Shown here: piece after piece, positions 32,999 to 41,999 of the stretch
How the letters are laid out: each line of letters begins with the position of its first letter
Position numbering within the stretch: the first letter of the stretch is position 1
NCBI RefSeq assembly: GCF_014202505.1
Contig: NZ_JACHGW010000002.1
Coordinates: 1,054,001 to 1,118,000 of the forward strand
DNA length: 64,000 nt
Source: Armatimonas rosea
GTDB taxonomy: Bacteria; Armatimonadota; Armatimonadia; Armatimonadales; Armatimonadaceae
Direction: 5' to 3'
Program-made: the position numbers and the translations under genes
Notes under the pieces: model-generated
Databases searched by the model: none
What the model saw: the letters and a program-made list of their open reading frames with translations, nothing else
What the model was told of the DNA's origin: nothing

Positions 32999-34549
32999 AT
33001 GGTCTACGATGTGGTGGTCTACGGGGACTCTTGTGGCGCGGTGACAGCGGCGGTTGCCGCCAAGCGCGACGGTCGCTCGGTGGTCTTGGTCAATCCGACG
33101 GGCTTTCTCGGCGGTATGAGCGCCAGCGGCCTGGGAGCCACCGACTTTCTGGGCAAGCGTGCCACGTTTGGCGGGATCGCCTCGGAGTTCTACGACCTGG
33201 TGGCCGCGGCCTACGGGACGAGCTATGTCCGCAGCTTCGAGCCCCATGTCGGGCGGCAGGCCTTTGAGAAGCTGATTGCCGCTGCTGGGGTCGACGTGGT
33301 CTACAACGAGAGGCTGGATCGGCGGCCGGGCAAGGGGGTGAGGAAAAAAGGGCGGCGTATCGAGGCCATCACCACCCTGAGCGGCAAGACCTACCAAGGC
33401 AGGATGTTTATCGACGCAACCTATGTCGGCGACTTAATGGCCTCGGCAGGCGTGCGCTACACCGTCGGGCGTGAGCCCGAGAGCCAGTACGGCGAGGACA
33501 TGGCGGGTGTCCGGCGCGGCGACACCAAGCCCCGAGTCCACTACACCCAGGGCGATAAGGACCACTTCACCCACGATGTCGATCCCTATGTCAAGCCCGG
33601 CGAGCCGAGCAGCGGACTCCTGCCCTATATCTCCGCAATCAAGGGGCTGGCTAACGGCCAAGGCGATAGGAAAATCCAGGCCTACAACTACCGAGTCTGC
33701 CTGACCACCGATCCCAAGCTCCATATTCCCATCGAGAGGCCCGCCGGCTACCGAGCCCTAGACCATGAGCTCCTGCTGCGTAACTTCGAGGCGGGGGACA
33801 GCCGCCTGCCTGCGCTGGTCGAAAAGCTCTCGGGGAGCGGCTCTAAGGTGGACTGGAACAATATGCACGCGGTCGGCTCCGACCTCCCCGGCGCGAACTG
33901 GGACTATCCTGAGGCGAGCTACGAGCGCCGCCAAGAGATCGAGCAAGAGCACCAGACCTACATCCGGGGCCTCCTCTGGACACTCGCGAACAGCCCACGC
34001 GTCCCCGAGGCGATCCGCAAGCAAGTTGCGGCCTATGGCCTCGCCAAAGACGAGTTCCCAGACAACGGGGGCTGGCCCTACATGATCTATATCCGCGAGG
34101 CACGGCGCATGGTCACGGACTACGTGATGACGCAGCACGACTGCGAAGGCAAGCGCACGGTCCCCGATCCGGTCGGGCTGGGCTCGTTTGGTATGGACTC
34201 CCATGTCGTGCAGCACTTTGTCACCGAGCGCGGGTTTGTGGTCAGCGATGGCGTGATCTGGCATGTCCCGCCGCGCCCCTATGGCATCTCGTACCGCTCG
34301 ATCATCCCACGCAAGGGCGAGTGTGAGAACCTCTTCGCCCCGATCTGTGTCTCTGCATCCCATGTGGCACACGGTTCGATCCGCATGGAACCCGTCTTCA
34401 TGACCCTCTCGCAGAGCGCCGCGATTGCCGCAGGGTTCGCCATCGACAGCAAGACCAGCGTCCAAGAGGTCGCCTATCCCGCGCTCCGTGTGCGTCTGGA
34501 TGCCGCCCTGCAGATCGTGGACAATGCACAGGTACCAAAAGTAAAATGA
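32999..34549 (+). CDS. FAD-dependent oxidoreductase (FAD_oxidored family) 1
   Basis: 516 residues. The N-terminal Rossmann segment is MVYDVVVYGDSCGAVTAAVA, with GxxCGA in place of the usual GxGxxG, followed by GFLGGMSASGLGATD. GRMFIDATYVGDLMASAGV and the C-terminal SHVAHGSIRMEPVFMTLSQSAAIAAGFA are hallmarks of the family found in polysaccharide loci of Planctomycetes and Bacteroidetes. The substrate is unknown; sugar oxidation is a guess. This is the only gap in the chain, 9 nt after the lyase gene. The next gene, a paralogue, overlaps by 4 nt. Confidence 0.8.
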   Translation: MVYDVVVYGDSCGAVTAAVAAKRDGRSVVLVNPTGFLGGMSASGLGATDFLGKRATFGGIASEFYDLVAAAYGTSYVRSFEPHVGRQAFEKLIAAAGVDVVYNERLDRRPGKGVRKKGRRIEAITTLSGKTYQGRMFIDATYVGDLMASAGVRYTVGREPESQYGEDMAGVRRGDTKPRVHYTQGDKDHFTHDVDPYVKPGEPSSGLLPYISAIKGLANGQGDRKIQAYNYRVCLTTDPKLHIPIERPAGYRALDHELLLRNFEAGDSRLPALVEKLSGSGSKVDWNNMHAVGSDLPGANWDYPEASYERRQEIEQEHQTYIRGLLWTLANSPRVPEAIRKQVAAYGLAKDEFPDNGGWPYMIYIREARRMVTDYVMTQHDCEGKRTVPDPVGLGSFGMDSHVVQHFVTERGFVVSDGVIWHVPPRPYGISYRSIIPRKGECENLFAPICVSASHVAHGSIRMEPVFMTLSQSAAIAAGFAIDSKTSVQEVAYPALRVRLDAALQIVDNAQVPKVK

Positions 34550-36102
34550 AAACGGATACAGCAGACGTCGTTGTCTACGGCTCCACTCCCGGCGGGTTCT
34601 GCGCTGCCATTGCGGCCGCGCGCGAAGGAGCGTCGGTGATCTTGCTGGAGCCGACCCAGCATGTCGGGGGACTGAGCACCGGTGGGCTAAGTCACTGCGA
34701 CTCCAACCAGATGCGGCGCGAGACCCTGCTGGGGCTTTTCGAGGAGTGGCACCGGCGCGTGGTCAAAGACTACACCGACCGTGGGCTGCCCGCGCCCTAC
34801 AATCCGACGCTCAAAGATGCGGCCAAATGGACATTTGAGCCGCACGTGGCGCTGCGCGTGACGATGGCGATGCTCAAGGAGGCGGGCGTCACCGTGCTGA
34901 CGGGGCGCTCTCTCAAGTCGGTGAAAAAAGACGGCACGCGTATCACGTCGCTGATCACCAAGAACGGCACTTTCTCAGCCAAGGTCTTTGTGGATGGCTC
35001 CTACGAAGGCGACCTCATGGCGGCGGTGGGCGTGGACTGGACCATCGGGCGGGAGGGCCGCGCGGAGTTTGGTGAGTCCTACGCGGGCAAGCAGTACCCC
35101 AAGGCGAAGATGAAGATCAGCGGCTTCGACGCTGCGGGAAAGCTCCTCCCCCTCGTCACGGCCAGCGACGCCGGCCCCGACGACGCGGGCGATAAGAACG
35201 TGATGACCTATAGTTTCCGGCTCTGCCTCACCCGCGATCCCGCCAATAAAGTGCCCCTGCCTGCGCCGACGCGCTACGACCCGGCGCGCTTCGAGCTCGC
35301 CCGCCGTGCTTTCCAAGCCGACGTTCGTCGCATTGGCCTGGATCTCTACCCCCTGCCCGGGGGGAAGCTCGACGGCAACAACTCGATCCACGGTCAGATT
35401 TCGCTCGGGCTCGTCGGTGGCTGCAACACCTGGCACAGCGCCGATGAGGCGGGCCGCGCGAAGATTTGGGAGGCGCATAAGCAATACACGCTTGAGCTCC
35501 TTCACTTTCTCCGCACTGACCCTGCTGTGCCAAAGAAAGTTCGCGATGACCTAGGTAGCCTTGGTCTTTGCAAAGATGAGTTTGCGGCGACCGACCACTT
35601 CCCACCGGCGCTCTACGTGCGGGAGTCGCGGCGAATGCGAGGGATGTACCTGCTTACCCAAAACGACATTCTTAGCTCCCCACAGAAAGACGACCCCATC
35701 GCCATCTCCTCATTCCCCATTGATTCGCACGACTGCCAGCGGATCGCCTTAAAAGACGGCAGCGTCGTCAATGAGGGCACGATCCTCCCCGTGCGTGTCC
35801 CCGGCACGGGGCTTGGCTATGCCTATCACGTGCCCTACCGTGCCGTGCTACCGCGGGCCGCTCAGTGCACCAACCTCCTCGTGCCAATCGCGCTCTCCAG
35901 CACGCATGTCGCCCTATCGTCGCTGCGGATTGAGGGGGCGTGGATGGCCATCGGTCAGGGCGCGGGTGTCGCGGCGGCGCTGTCGGCGAAACGAAACGTC
36001 GCCGTGCAGAACCTGCCGTATCCCGTCCTGAGAGAGCGCCTTCTCGCCCAAGGCCAAGTCCTCAAGCTGCCACCTCCTCCGCCAAAAACGACCACACCAT
36101 GA
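34546..36102 (+). CDS. FAD-dependent oxidoreductase (FAD_oxidored family) 2
   Basis: 518 residues, paralogous to the preceding gene. VVVYGSTPGGFCAAIAAAREG is the FAD-binding segment, then HVGGLSTGGLSHCD, KVFVDGSYEGDLMAAVGV, and near the C-terminus STHVALSSLRIEGAWMAIGQ. The TPGG loop is the common form in this family, unlike the Cys-containing loop of its neighbour. Two tandem copies suggest either a heteromer or two oxidation steps. ATGA overlaps link it on both sides. Confidence 0.8.
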   Translation: MKTDTADVVVYGSTPGGFCAAIAAAREGASVILLEPTQHVGGLSTGGLSHCDSNQMRRETLLGLFEEWHRRVVKDYTDRGLPAPYNPTLKDAAKWTFEPHVALRVTMAMLKEAGVTVLTGRSLKSVKKDGTRITSLITKNGTFSAKVFVDGSYEGDLMAAVGVDWTIGREGRAEFGESYAGKQYPKAKMKISGFDAAGKLLPLVTASDAGPDDAGDKNVMTYSFRLCLTRDPANKVPLPAPTRYDPARFELARRAFQADVRRIGLDLYPLPGGKLDGNNSIHGQISLGLVGGCNTWHSADEAGRAKIWEAHKQYTLELLHFLRTDPAVPKKVRDDLGSLGLCKDEFAATDHFPPALYVRESRRMRGMYLLTQNDILSSPQKDDPIAISSFPIDSHDCQRIALKDGSVVNEGTILPVRVPGTGLGYAYHVPYRAVLPRAAQCTNLLVPIALSSTHVALSSLRIEGAWMAIGQGAGVAAALSAKRNVAVQNLPYPVLRERLLAQGQVLKLPPPPPKTTTP

Positions 36103-37634
36103 AATACACTGCCTTTCTTTTGCTGGCTCTGCTGGCCGCACTGCCCGTCGCCGCGCAGCCGACAACAAAGCCCAATATCGTCTTTATCCTCGCCGATGAC
36201 CTGGGCTACGGTGATGTGGGCTGCTACAACGCGGAGGCCAAAGTGGCGACACCGAACGTGGATCGGCTGGCACGCGAGGGGATGCGCTTCACCGATGCGC
36301 ACGCGCCCTCGACGGTCTGCACGCCCAGCCGCTACAGCCTGCTCACGGGGCGGCTGGCCTTTCGCATTCCGTACCGAAGTGTCTTTGAGGGAGTGGGCGG
36401 GCCGTGTCTGATCAAAGAGGATCAGCTCACCCTGCCGCAGCTGCTCCGCAACCAGGGCTACACGACCGCGATGACCGGCAAGTGGCATGTCGGGCTGACG
36501 TTCTTCGACAAGGATGGCAAGCACATCACCAAGGGCGGGATCGACGGTGTCCGGCAGATCGACTACTCCCGCGCCATCCCGGACTCCCCGATCCACCGGG
36601 GCTTTGATAGCTTCTTTGGGACCGCCTGCTGCCCCGCCACCGACTACCTCTACGCCTTTATCGACGGCGACCGAATCCCGGTGCCACCGACGGGGATGCT
36701 CGATAAGTCCAAGCTCCCCAAGCACCCCTACGCCGATGACAACCGCATGGGGATGATCGCGCCGGGCTACGACCTGGAAGAAGTGGACACGGTCTTCCTC
36801 CAGAAGAGCCAGGCGTTTCTAGAGCAGCACCAGAAGAACAACCCGAAGAAGCCCTTCTTTCTCTTCCACTCCATGAACGCCGTCCACCTGCCGTCGTTTG
36901 CCGCCAAGCGCTTCCAAGGGAGCACGAAAGCCGGGCCACACGGGGACTTTATCCACGAAATGGACGAGGTGGTGGGGGAGCTGATGAAGACTCTGAAGCG
37001 GCTGGGGCTCGATAAGAACACCGTGGTGATGTTCTCCAGCGACAATGGCCCCGAGACCACCAGTGTTGCCCACATGCGCGCCGACTACGGCCACGACGGC
37101 GCACGGCCCTGGCGGGGGGTGAAGCGGGACCAGTGGGAGGGCGGCCACCGTGTCCCGTTTATCGTCCGCTGGCCCGGCAAGATCGCCCCAGGGAGCAAGA
37201 GCGAGCAGACCGTCTGTCTCACCGATGTGATGGCCACCTGCGCCGCGATCGTCGGCACGCCCCTCCCGGATAACTCGGCCCAAGACAGCTTCGACCTCCT
37301 GCCGCTCCTGCGCGGCGACAAGAGCGGGGGAGTGGTGCGTCCCTACACGCTGCACCAGACCATCAGCCTCGCGCTCGCCATACGCAAAGGTCCCTGGAAG
37401 TACCTGGATCACAAGGGCTCCGGCGGCAATAACTACGACAACCCGCAGCTAAAGCCCTACGCCCTCCCCGACACCGCCCCCGAGGCACCCGGCCAGCTCT
37501 ACAACCTGGAGACCGATCCCGGCGAGACCACCAACCTCTACTACAAGTACCCGGAGCTCGTCAAGGAGCTGAAGGCCCTGCTGGAGAGTAGCAAGGCCCA
37601 GGGGCGCAGCACTGCAAAGAGAGCAAATCCATGA
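36099..37634 (+). CDS. Secreted arylsulfatase (S1 family)
   Basis: 511 residues starting at the ATG at 36099, which overlaps the preceding stop (ATGA) and gives a clean signal peptide (MKYTAFLLLALLAALPVAAQ); the longer frame is read-through. The formylglycine Cys is Cys74 in VCTPSRYSLLTGR. Metal and substrate residues are in FILADDLGYGD, MTGKWHVG and FSSDNGPE. It is the only sulfatase of the operon with a signal peptide, so it may desulfate the polymer or oligomer in the periplasm. Confidence 0.92.
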   Translation: MKYTAFLLLALLAALPVAAQPTTKPNIVFILADDLGYGDVGCYNAEAKVATPNVDRLAREGMRFTDAHAPSTVCTPSRYSLLTGRLAFRIPYRSVFEGVGGPCLIKEDQLTLPQLLRNQGYTTAMTGKWHVGLTFFDKDGKHITKGGIDGVRQIDYSRAIPDSPIHRGFDSFFGTACCPATDYLYAFIDGDRIPVPPTGMLDKSKLPKHPYADDNRMGMIAPGYDLEEVDTVFLQKSQAFLEQHQKNNPKKPFFLFHSMNAVHLPSFAAKRFQGSTKAGPHGDFIHEMDEVVGELMKTLKRLGLDKNTVVMFSSDNGPETTSVAHMRADYGHDGARPWRGVKRDQWEGGHRVPFIVRWPGKIAPGSKSEQTVCLTDVMATCAAIVGTPLPDNSAQDSFDLLPLLRGDKSGGVVRPYTLHQTISLALAIRKGPWKYLDHKGSGGNNYDNPQLKPYALPDTAPEAPGQLYNLETDPGETTNLYYKYPELVKELKALLESSKAQGRSTAKRANP

Positions 37635-38833
37635 AAAATTGTCTTACGGTTGGCAATCATGTGAGCCCTGCACGGAAATCGTGCGGCTTTGGGGCACTTC
37701 GTGCCGCCTCCTCGTTCCTCGTCGGTACTCCCTATGGCTGTAGGGCTGGTCGCTGCAGGCGCGGCCGAAGGCCCCAAAGCCCCGAGGTTTACCATCGAGG
37801 GCATGGGGGCCTTGCGCTACTAGTAGTCCTGGTGCTCGCTCTGTGCCGGGTATGTGCCGCACAGCAAGCCGTCCCCGCGCTCCAAAAGCCCGTCAAGGTG
37901 TTTCTTCTGCTGGGGCAGTCCAACATGCTGGGCATGGGCGATGTCGGTCCGGAGACCACAAAGGGAACCCTAGAGTACGTGGTCAAGACAGAGAAAAAGT
38001 ACCCGTACTTGCTGGATACCAAGGGGCAGTGGGCGGTACGCGACGATGTCCGCTACACGTTTGTGATGCAGAACCGAGGGAGCATGCAGCTCGTGCAAAA
38101 CGACTGGCTCTCGGTGCGCGGGAGGGCAATCGGGCCGGAGCTAACACTGGGGCATGTCTTGGGGCAGGCACTCGACGAGCCCGTGCTGATCCTCAAGGCC
38201 TGTATCGGCAACCGAAGCCTGGGCTGGGACCTGCTCCCGCCCGGTAGCGAGCGCTTCACCTTCGAGGGCAAGACCTACGCCGGCTACAAAGACGACACGC
38301 CGTCGTGGGTAGAGGGACAGGAGAAAAAGCCGGTCGCCTGGTACGCCGGGAAGCAGTACGACGACGACACGGCCAATGCGAAGAAGGTCTTGAGTGAGCT
38401 AGGGAAGTACTACCCCGGTGCCCAAAAGTACGAGCTCGCAGGCTTTGTCTGGTGGCAGGGGCACAAGGACCAGAACGCCGCCCACGCCAGCCGCTACGAG
38501 CAAAACCTGGTGAACCTGATCAAGAGCCTGCGCAAGGACTTCAATGCCCCCAACGCTCCCTTCGTGCTGGCCGTGGGCTGCGGAAACCCTGGGCGCTCCG
38601 GCTTTGGACTCCAGATCGCGGAGGCCCAGCTGGCGATGAACGACCCCAAGAAACACCCCGAGTTTGCGGGGAACGTGTTCTGCGTGGAGTCTCGGGATTT
38701 CTGGAAGAGCAAGGAAGCCTCCCCGAACCCGAAACAGGACTACCACTACTTCCGCAACGCCGAGACCTACCTGGAAGTGGGTAATGCCCTCGGCGTAGCC
38801 ATGGTCAAGCTCCTGCAAAGGACAAGTAAATGA
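37631..38833 (+). CDS. SASA-domain carbohydrate esterase (sialate O-acetylesterase-like/CE6)
   Basis: 400 residues if read from the ATG at 37631, which overlaps the previous stop as elsewhere in the operon. Residues 14-57 or so are encoded by an interspersed repeat. The hydrophobic signal core (LALLVVLVLALCRVCAA) comes only after it. The mature enzyme begins near residue 78, with VFLLLGQSNMLGMGDV (nucleophile Ser in GQSN), GFVWWQGHKDQ and a C-terminal YHYFRNAETYLEVG. It presumably removes acetyl groups from the target polysaccharide. The true start is unclear; a shorter product from a non-ATG start is possible. Confidence 0.8.
   Translation: MKNCLTVGNHVSPARKSCGFGALRAASSFLVGTPYGCRAGRCRRGRRPQSPEVYHRGHGGLALLVVLVLALCRVCAAQQAVPALQKPVKVFLLLGQSNMLGMGDVGPETTKGTLEYVVKTEKKYPYLLDTKGQWAVRDDVRYTFVMQNRGSMQLVQNDWLSVRGRAIGPELTLGHVLGQALDEPVLILKACIGNRSLGWDLLPPGSERFTFEGKTYAGYKDDTPSWVEGQEKKPVAWYAGKQYDDDTANAKKVLSELGKYYPGAQKYELAGFVWWQGHKDQNAAHASRYEQNLVNLIKSLRKDFNAPNAPFVLAVGCGNPGRSGFGLQIAEAQLAMNDPKKHPEFAGNVFCVESRDFWKSKEASPNPKQDYHYFRNAETYLEVGNALGVAMVKLLQRTSK
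37670..37797 (-). repeat. MITE-like interspersed repeat, copy A
   Basis: About 128 bp inverted relative to copy B. Ends GCACGGAAATCGTGCGGC and GAGGTTTACCATCG are related to the terminal repeats of B. It contains the 25-nt core CCGCCTCCTCGT(T/G)CCTC... at 37704-37728, shared with the other copies. It lies wholly inside the 5' part of the esterase reading frame without breaking it. Confidence 0.8.
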
Positions 38834-40134
38834 TCCCAGCTCCCCCGCCCACCACCCCCCCCAATATCGTCTTTGTCCTGATCGACGATATGGGCTATGC
38901 CGATCTTTCTTGCTACGGCAACCGGCTGGCCCGGACAGAGAACATCGACCGGCTTGCCCGCGAGGGGGTGCGCTTTACCCAGTTCTATGTCAGCGCCCCG
39001 ATCTGCTCGCCCTCGCGCACGGGCCTCCTCACGGGGCAGTATCCGCAGCGCTGGCGCATCCACTCGTTTTTGGAGACACGCGCCGCCAACACAAAGCGCG
39101 GGATGGCGCAGTGGCTCGACACCAAAGCGCCTAGTGTCGCACGGGAGCTCCAAAAAGTGGGCTACGCGACCGGGCACTTCGGTAAGTGGCACATGGGCGG
39201 CCAGCGCGATGTGGGGGAGGCGCCGCTTATCACCGAGTACGGCTTTGACACCTCGCTGACCCAGTTCGAGGGCTTGGGCGACCGGATCTTGCCCCTGCTG
39301 GATGCCGACGATGGCACGCCGCCCAAGAGATACGCCCTGGGCAGTGACACGCTCGGGCGCGGGAGTATCACCTGGCTGGATCGCTCGAAGGTGACGGGCG
39401 CGTTTGCGAGCCGGGCACAGGCGTTTATGACGGAGGCACGGGCTAAGAACAAGCCGTTTTTTGTGAATCTCTGGCTCGACGATGTGCACTCGCCGTTCTT
39501 TCCACCCAAAGCGGTGCGCGGCGATGGGAGCAAGAAGGTGCTCTACAACGCGGTGGTGCAGGAGATGGACAGCCAGCTGGGCCCGCTCCTGGAGTATGTC
39601 CGCACGATCCCCAACACAATCGTGATTGTCGCCAGCGACAACGGCCCCGAGCCCGGGGCAGGCTCGGCGGGAGCGTTCCGTGGGCAAAAGGGCAACCTCT
39701 ACGAAGGCGGAATCCGAGAGCCGCTGATTGTCTGGGGGCCGGGGCTGGTCCAGCCAGGAGTGGTCAATGAGAAGACCGTTGTCACATCGGTAGACATGTT
39801 TCCCTCGCTCTTAAAGCTGGCTGGCGTTGCCCAAGCCCACGATGGTGAGGAGCTGAGTGAGGCGCTTCTGGGCAAGAAACAGCCGCTTCGCCGCCGCCCG
39901 ATCTTTTGGAAACGTCCCCCCGATCGGCCCGGCCCTAGTGCCCGCGAGCGCTTCCCCGATCTGGCGGTGCGCGAGGGCGACTGGAAGCTTTTGTGCATGG
40001 CCGATGGCTCCGCACCCCAGCTCTACGACCTCAAGACCGACCCTGGTGAGGCGAAGAATCTCGCGCGTGAGCAACCGGAGCGGGTGCGCCAGCTCACCGA
40101 GCTGCTCCTCGCCTGGAACAAAACCTTGCCGTAA
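38830..40134 (+). CDS. Sulfatase (S1 family)
   Basis: 434 residues with no signal peptide (MIPAPPPTTPPNIVFVLIDDMGYAD). The formylglycine Cys is Cys59 in PICSPSRTGLLTGQ, followed by HFGKWHMGG and VASDNGPEPG. It overlaps the esterase stop by 4 nt and is the last member of the tightly linked operon. Copy B of the interspersed repeat begins 9 nt after its stop. Confidence 0.9.
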   Translation: MIPAPPPTTPPNIVFVLIDDMGYADLSCYGNRLARTENIDRLAREGVRFTQFYVSAPICSPSRTGLLTGQYPQRWRIHSFLETRAANTKRGMAQWLDTKAPSVARELQKVGYATGHFGKWHMGGQRDVGEAPLITEYGFDTSLTQFEGLGDRILPLLDADDGTPPKRYALGSDTLGRGSITWLDRSKVTGAFASRAQAFMTEARAKNKPFFVNLWLDDVHSPFFPPKAVRGDGSKKVLYNAVVQEMDSQLGPLLEYVRTIPNTIVIVASDNGPEPGAGSAGAFRGQKGNLYEGGIREPLIVWGPGLVQPGVVNEKTVVTSVDMFPSLLKLAGVAQAHDGEELSEALLGKKQPLRRRPIFWKRPPDRPGPSARERFPDLAVREGDWKLLCMADGSAPQLYDLKTDPGEAKNLAREQPERVRQLTELLLAWNKTLP

Positions 40135-40143
40135 AATCGCCTC

Positions 40144-40268
40144 GACGGTAAACGTCGGGCTTTGGGGCGTTCCGCCGCGCCTGCGGCGGAATTCCCCCCC
40201 ACGGCCCCATTGTACCGACGAGGCACGAGGAGGCGGCCAAAGGCCCCAAAGCCTGGAGGTTTACCGTC
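40144..40268 (+). repeat. MITE-like interspersed repeat, copy B
   Basis: 125 bp flanked by terminal inverted repeats of about 25 nt (GACGGTAAACGTCGGGCTTT and, from the other end, GACGGTAAACCTCCAGGCTT). The internal 25-nt core lies at 40212-40236 in inverse orientation to copies A and C. It is intergenic between a sulfatase and the dienelactone hydrolase gene, and its ends could also fold into a long terminator-like hairpin. Confidence 0.8.
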
Positions 40269-40279
40269 CAAGGCACGGT

Positions 40280-40306
40280 TTGCGACAGGAAGAAAATTGG
40301 TATACT
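40280..40306 (+). promoter_or_regulatory. Putative promoter of the dienelactone hydrolase gene
   Basis: TATACT (40301-40306) preceded by TTGCGA (40280-40285) at 15 nt, shorter than usual. The ATG is 28 nt further on. It starts right after repeat copy B. Confidence 0.4.
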
Positions 40307-40334
40307 GGCCCCAAGAACGGAGCTGTCTGTCATT

Positions 40335-41228
40335 ATGGAACGAAAAAACGCATCGGATTTTCCGCAAGAGCTGCTTGATCTCTTCGACCACTATGTCCAC
40401 GGCGGAATCGACCGCCGGACCTTTCTCGAGCGAGCGCAGAAGTTCGCCACGGGCGCGGTCACCGCGACCATGCTCTGGGAGAGCCTGCGGCCCAACTACG
40501 CCTGGGCACAGCAGGTCCCCAAGGACGACAAGCGCATCAAGACGGAGACCGTCACCGTGCCCTCGCCCAAGGGCAACACCACTATCAAGGGCTACCTCGC
40601 CAAGCCCGCTAAGATCAAGGGGAAGCTGCCCGTGGTCCTGGTGATCCACGAGAACCGAGGGCTCAATCCCTATATCGAGGATGTCGCGCGGCGGCTGGCG
40701 ACCGAGAACTTTATCGCCCTCGCCCCCGATGGCCTCACGTCGGTGGGGGGCTATCCCGGCGACGATGAAAAGGGCGGGGCGCTGTTTCGGACGGTAGACC
40801 GGGCCAAGATGGGCGAGGACTTTATCGCGGCGGCACGCTGGCTGAAGGCACTCCCCGAGAGCAACGGCAAGCTCGGCGCGGTGGGCTTCTGCTTCGGCGG
40901 TGGCGTCGTCAATATGCTGGCGGTGAAGCTGGGGACGGAGCTAGCCGCAGGTGTTCCGTTCTACGGCTCGCAGCCCAATGCCGAAGACGCGGCAAAGATA
41001 AAGTCGCCCCTCCTGATCCAAAACGGTGGGCTCGACAAGCGCATTGTCGATGGCTCGCCCGCCTTTGAGGCGATCCTCAAGGCGAATATGGTTCCCTTCA
41101 CCGCGCATGTCTACGAGGGGGCCAACCACGGCTTCCACAACGACACGACGCCGCGCTACGACGAAGCCGCCGCTAAGCTCGCGTGGAAGCGCACCCTGGA
41201 GTTCTTCAACAAGTACACACGCGGCTAG
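40335..41228 (+). CDS. Exported dienelactone hydrolase family protein
   Basis: 297 residues. The N-terminus has a twin-arginine-like motif (GIDRRTFLERAQKFATGAV), suggesting Tat export. The alpha/beta hydrolase carries the nucleophile Cys in VGFCFGGGVVN, an acid in LDKRIV and the His in EGANHGFHND, the Cys-Asp-His triad of dienelactone hydrolases. VVLVIHENRGLNPYIEDVARRLA is the oxyanion-side strand. It is separated from the sulfatase operon by a repeat and probably has its own promoter. Confidence 0.88.
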   Translation: MERKNASDFPQELLDLFDHYVHGGIDRRTFLERAQKFATGAVTATMLWESLRPNYAWAQQVPKDDKRIKTETVTVPSPKGNTTIKGYLAKPAKIKGKLPVVLVIHENRGLNPYIEDVARRLATENFIALAPDGLTSVGGYPGDDEKGGALFRTVDRAKMGEDFIAAARWLKALPESNGKLGAVGFCFGGGVVNMLAVKLGTELAAGVPFYGSQPNAEDAAKIKSPLLIQNGGLDKRIVDGSPAFEAILKANMVPFTAHVYEGANHGFHNDTTPRYDEAAAKLAWKRTLEFFNKYTRG

Positions 41229-41243
41229 TAAAGGAAATATATC

Positions 41244-41951
41244 TTGACCCGTCTGACTTCGCTTGGCATTACTGCCGCCCTCGTCACCTTGGTTGCTCTT
41301 CCGAACCACGCAAGCGCACAGACCGCCTACGACAACGGCTCCTATATCGGAGGAACAAACGCAGTCTCTATCTCTGGCCTCGCCACTGCGGATGACTTCA
41401 CGGTAACTTCCACGATCACCTTCAACGCCATCCAATTCTATGCAGTGGATCTCAGCCCAGGGTTACTTCCGAGCTTCAGCGGGCAGCTCACCTGGTTTCT
41501 CTACTCCGGCAGTGCAGGCTCTCCCAGCCCCAATGCCATTCCCAGTACCAACATTATCGCACAGGGAACCGCCAGCAACTTCACCATTACCGATACGGGA
41601 GACATTGCTGCAGGTGACCCCAACCGAGAGATCGCCCAAGTCTACTTTAGAGTTCCCAAACAGATACTTAGCCCCGGAACCTATTGGCTCAGACTCAAGG
41701 AAGGAACCGCAGACTCAGTCTTCGATGGTACTCCAATATACTGGCGACAAACCGGCGGTGCGATCAAGGGGAACGGATTTCGGTCCGATGGTAATGAGGT
41801 CAACCCAACAACGTGGGATAGTGCTGGCACCAATACCACCAATGATCTCTCGTTTACACTCGGTATGGCACCGGAGCCAGGAACGCTGGCACTAGGCGCA
41901 CTTGGCTTGCCCCTCGCACTGCTCGCCCTGCAACGGCGACGAAATGCATAA
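41244..41951 (+). CDS. PEP-CTERM sorted secreted protein
   Basis: 235 residues starting at TTG (41244), with AAGGA about 9 nt upstream. The signal peptide is LTSLGITAALVTLVALPNHASA, then Q. The body is a Thr/Ser/Asn-rich beta protein (YDNGSYIGGTNAVSISG and on). The C-terminus APEPGTLALGALGLPLALLALQRRRNA is the sorting tag. Its codon use is less GC-rich than that of its neighbours. The role is unknown; its position between enzymes of a polysaccharide locus suggests surface display. Confidence 0.82.
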   Translation: MTRLTSLGITAALVTLVALPNHASAQTAYDNGSYIGGTNAVSISGLATADDFTVTSTITFNAIQFYAVDLSPGLLPSFSGQLTWFLYSGSAGSPSPNAIPSTNIIAQGTASNFTITDTGDIAAGDPNREIAQVYFRVPKQILSPGTYWLRLKEGTADSVFDGTPIYWRQTGGAIKGNGFRSDGNEVNPTTWDSAGTNTTNDLSFTLGMAPEPGTLALGALGLPLALLALQRRRNA

Positions 41952-41999
41952 GGCCAAGATGTCTGTTGCAAGGCGTGGCAATAACGGAGGCAATGGCGC

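Noticed and set aside
40144..40268. tRNA or structured ncRNA
   Set aside because: The folded region matches two other copies with terminal inverted repeats and lacks tRNA arms such as a T-loop GTTCRA; it is better explained as an interspersed repeat.
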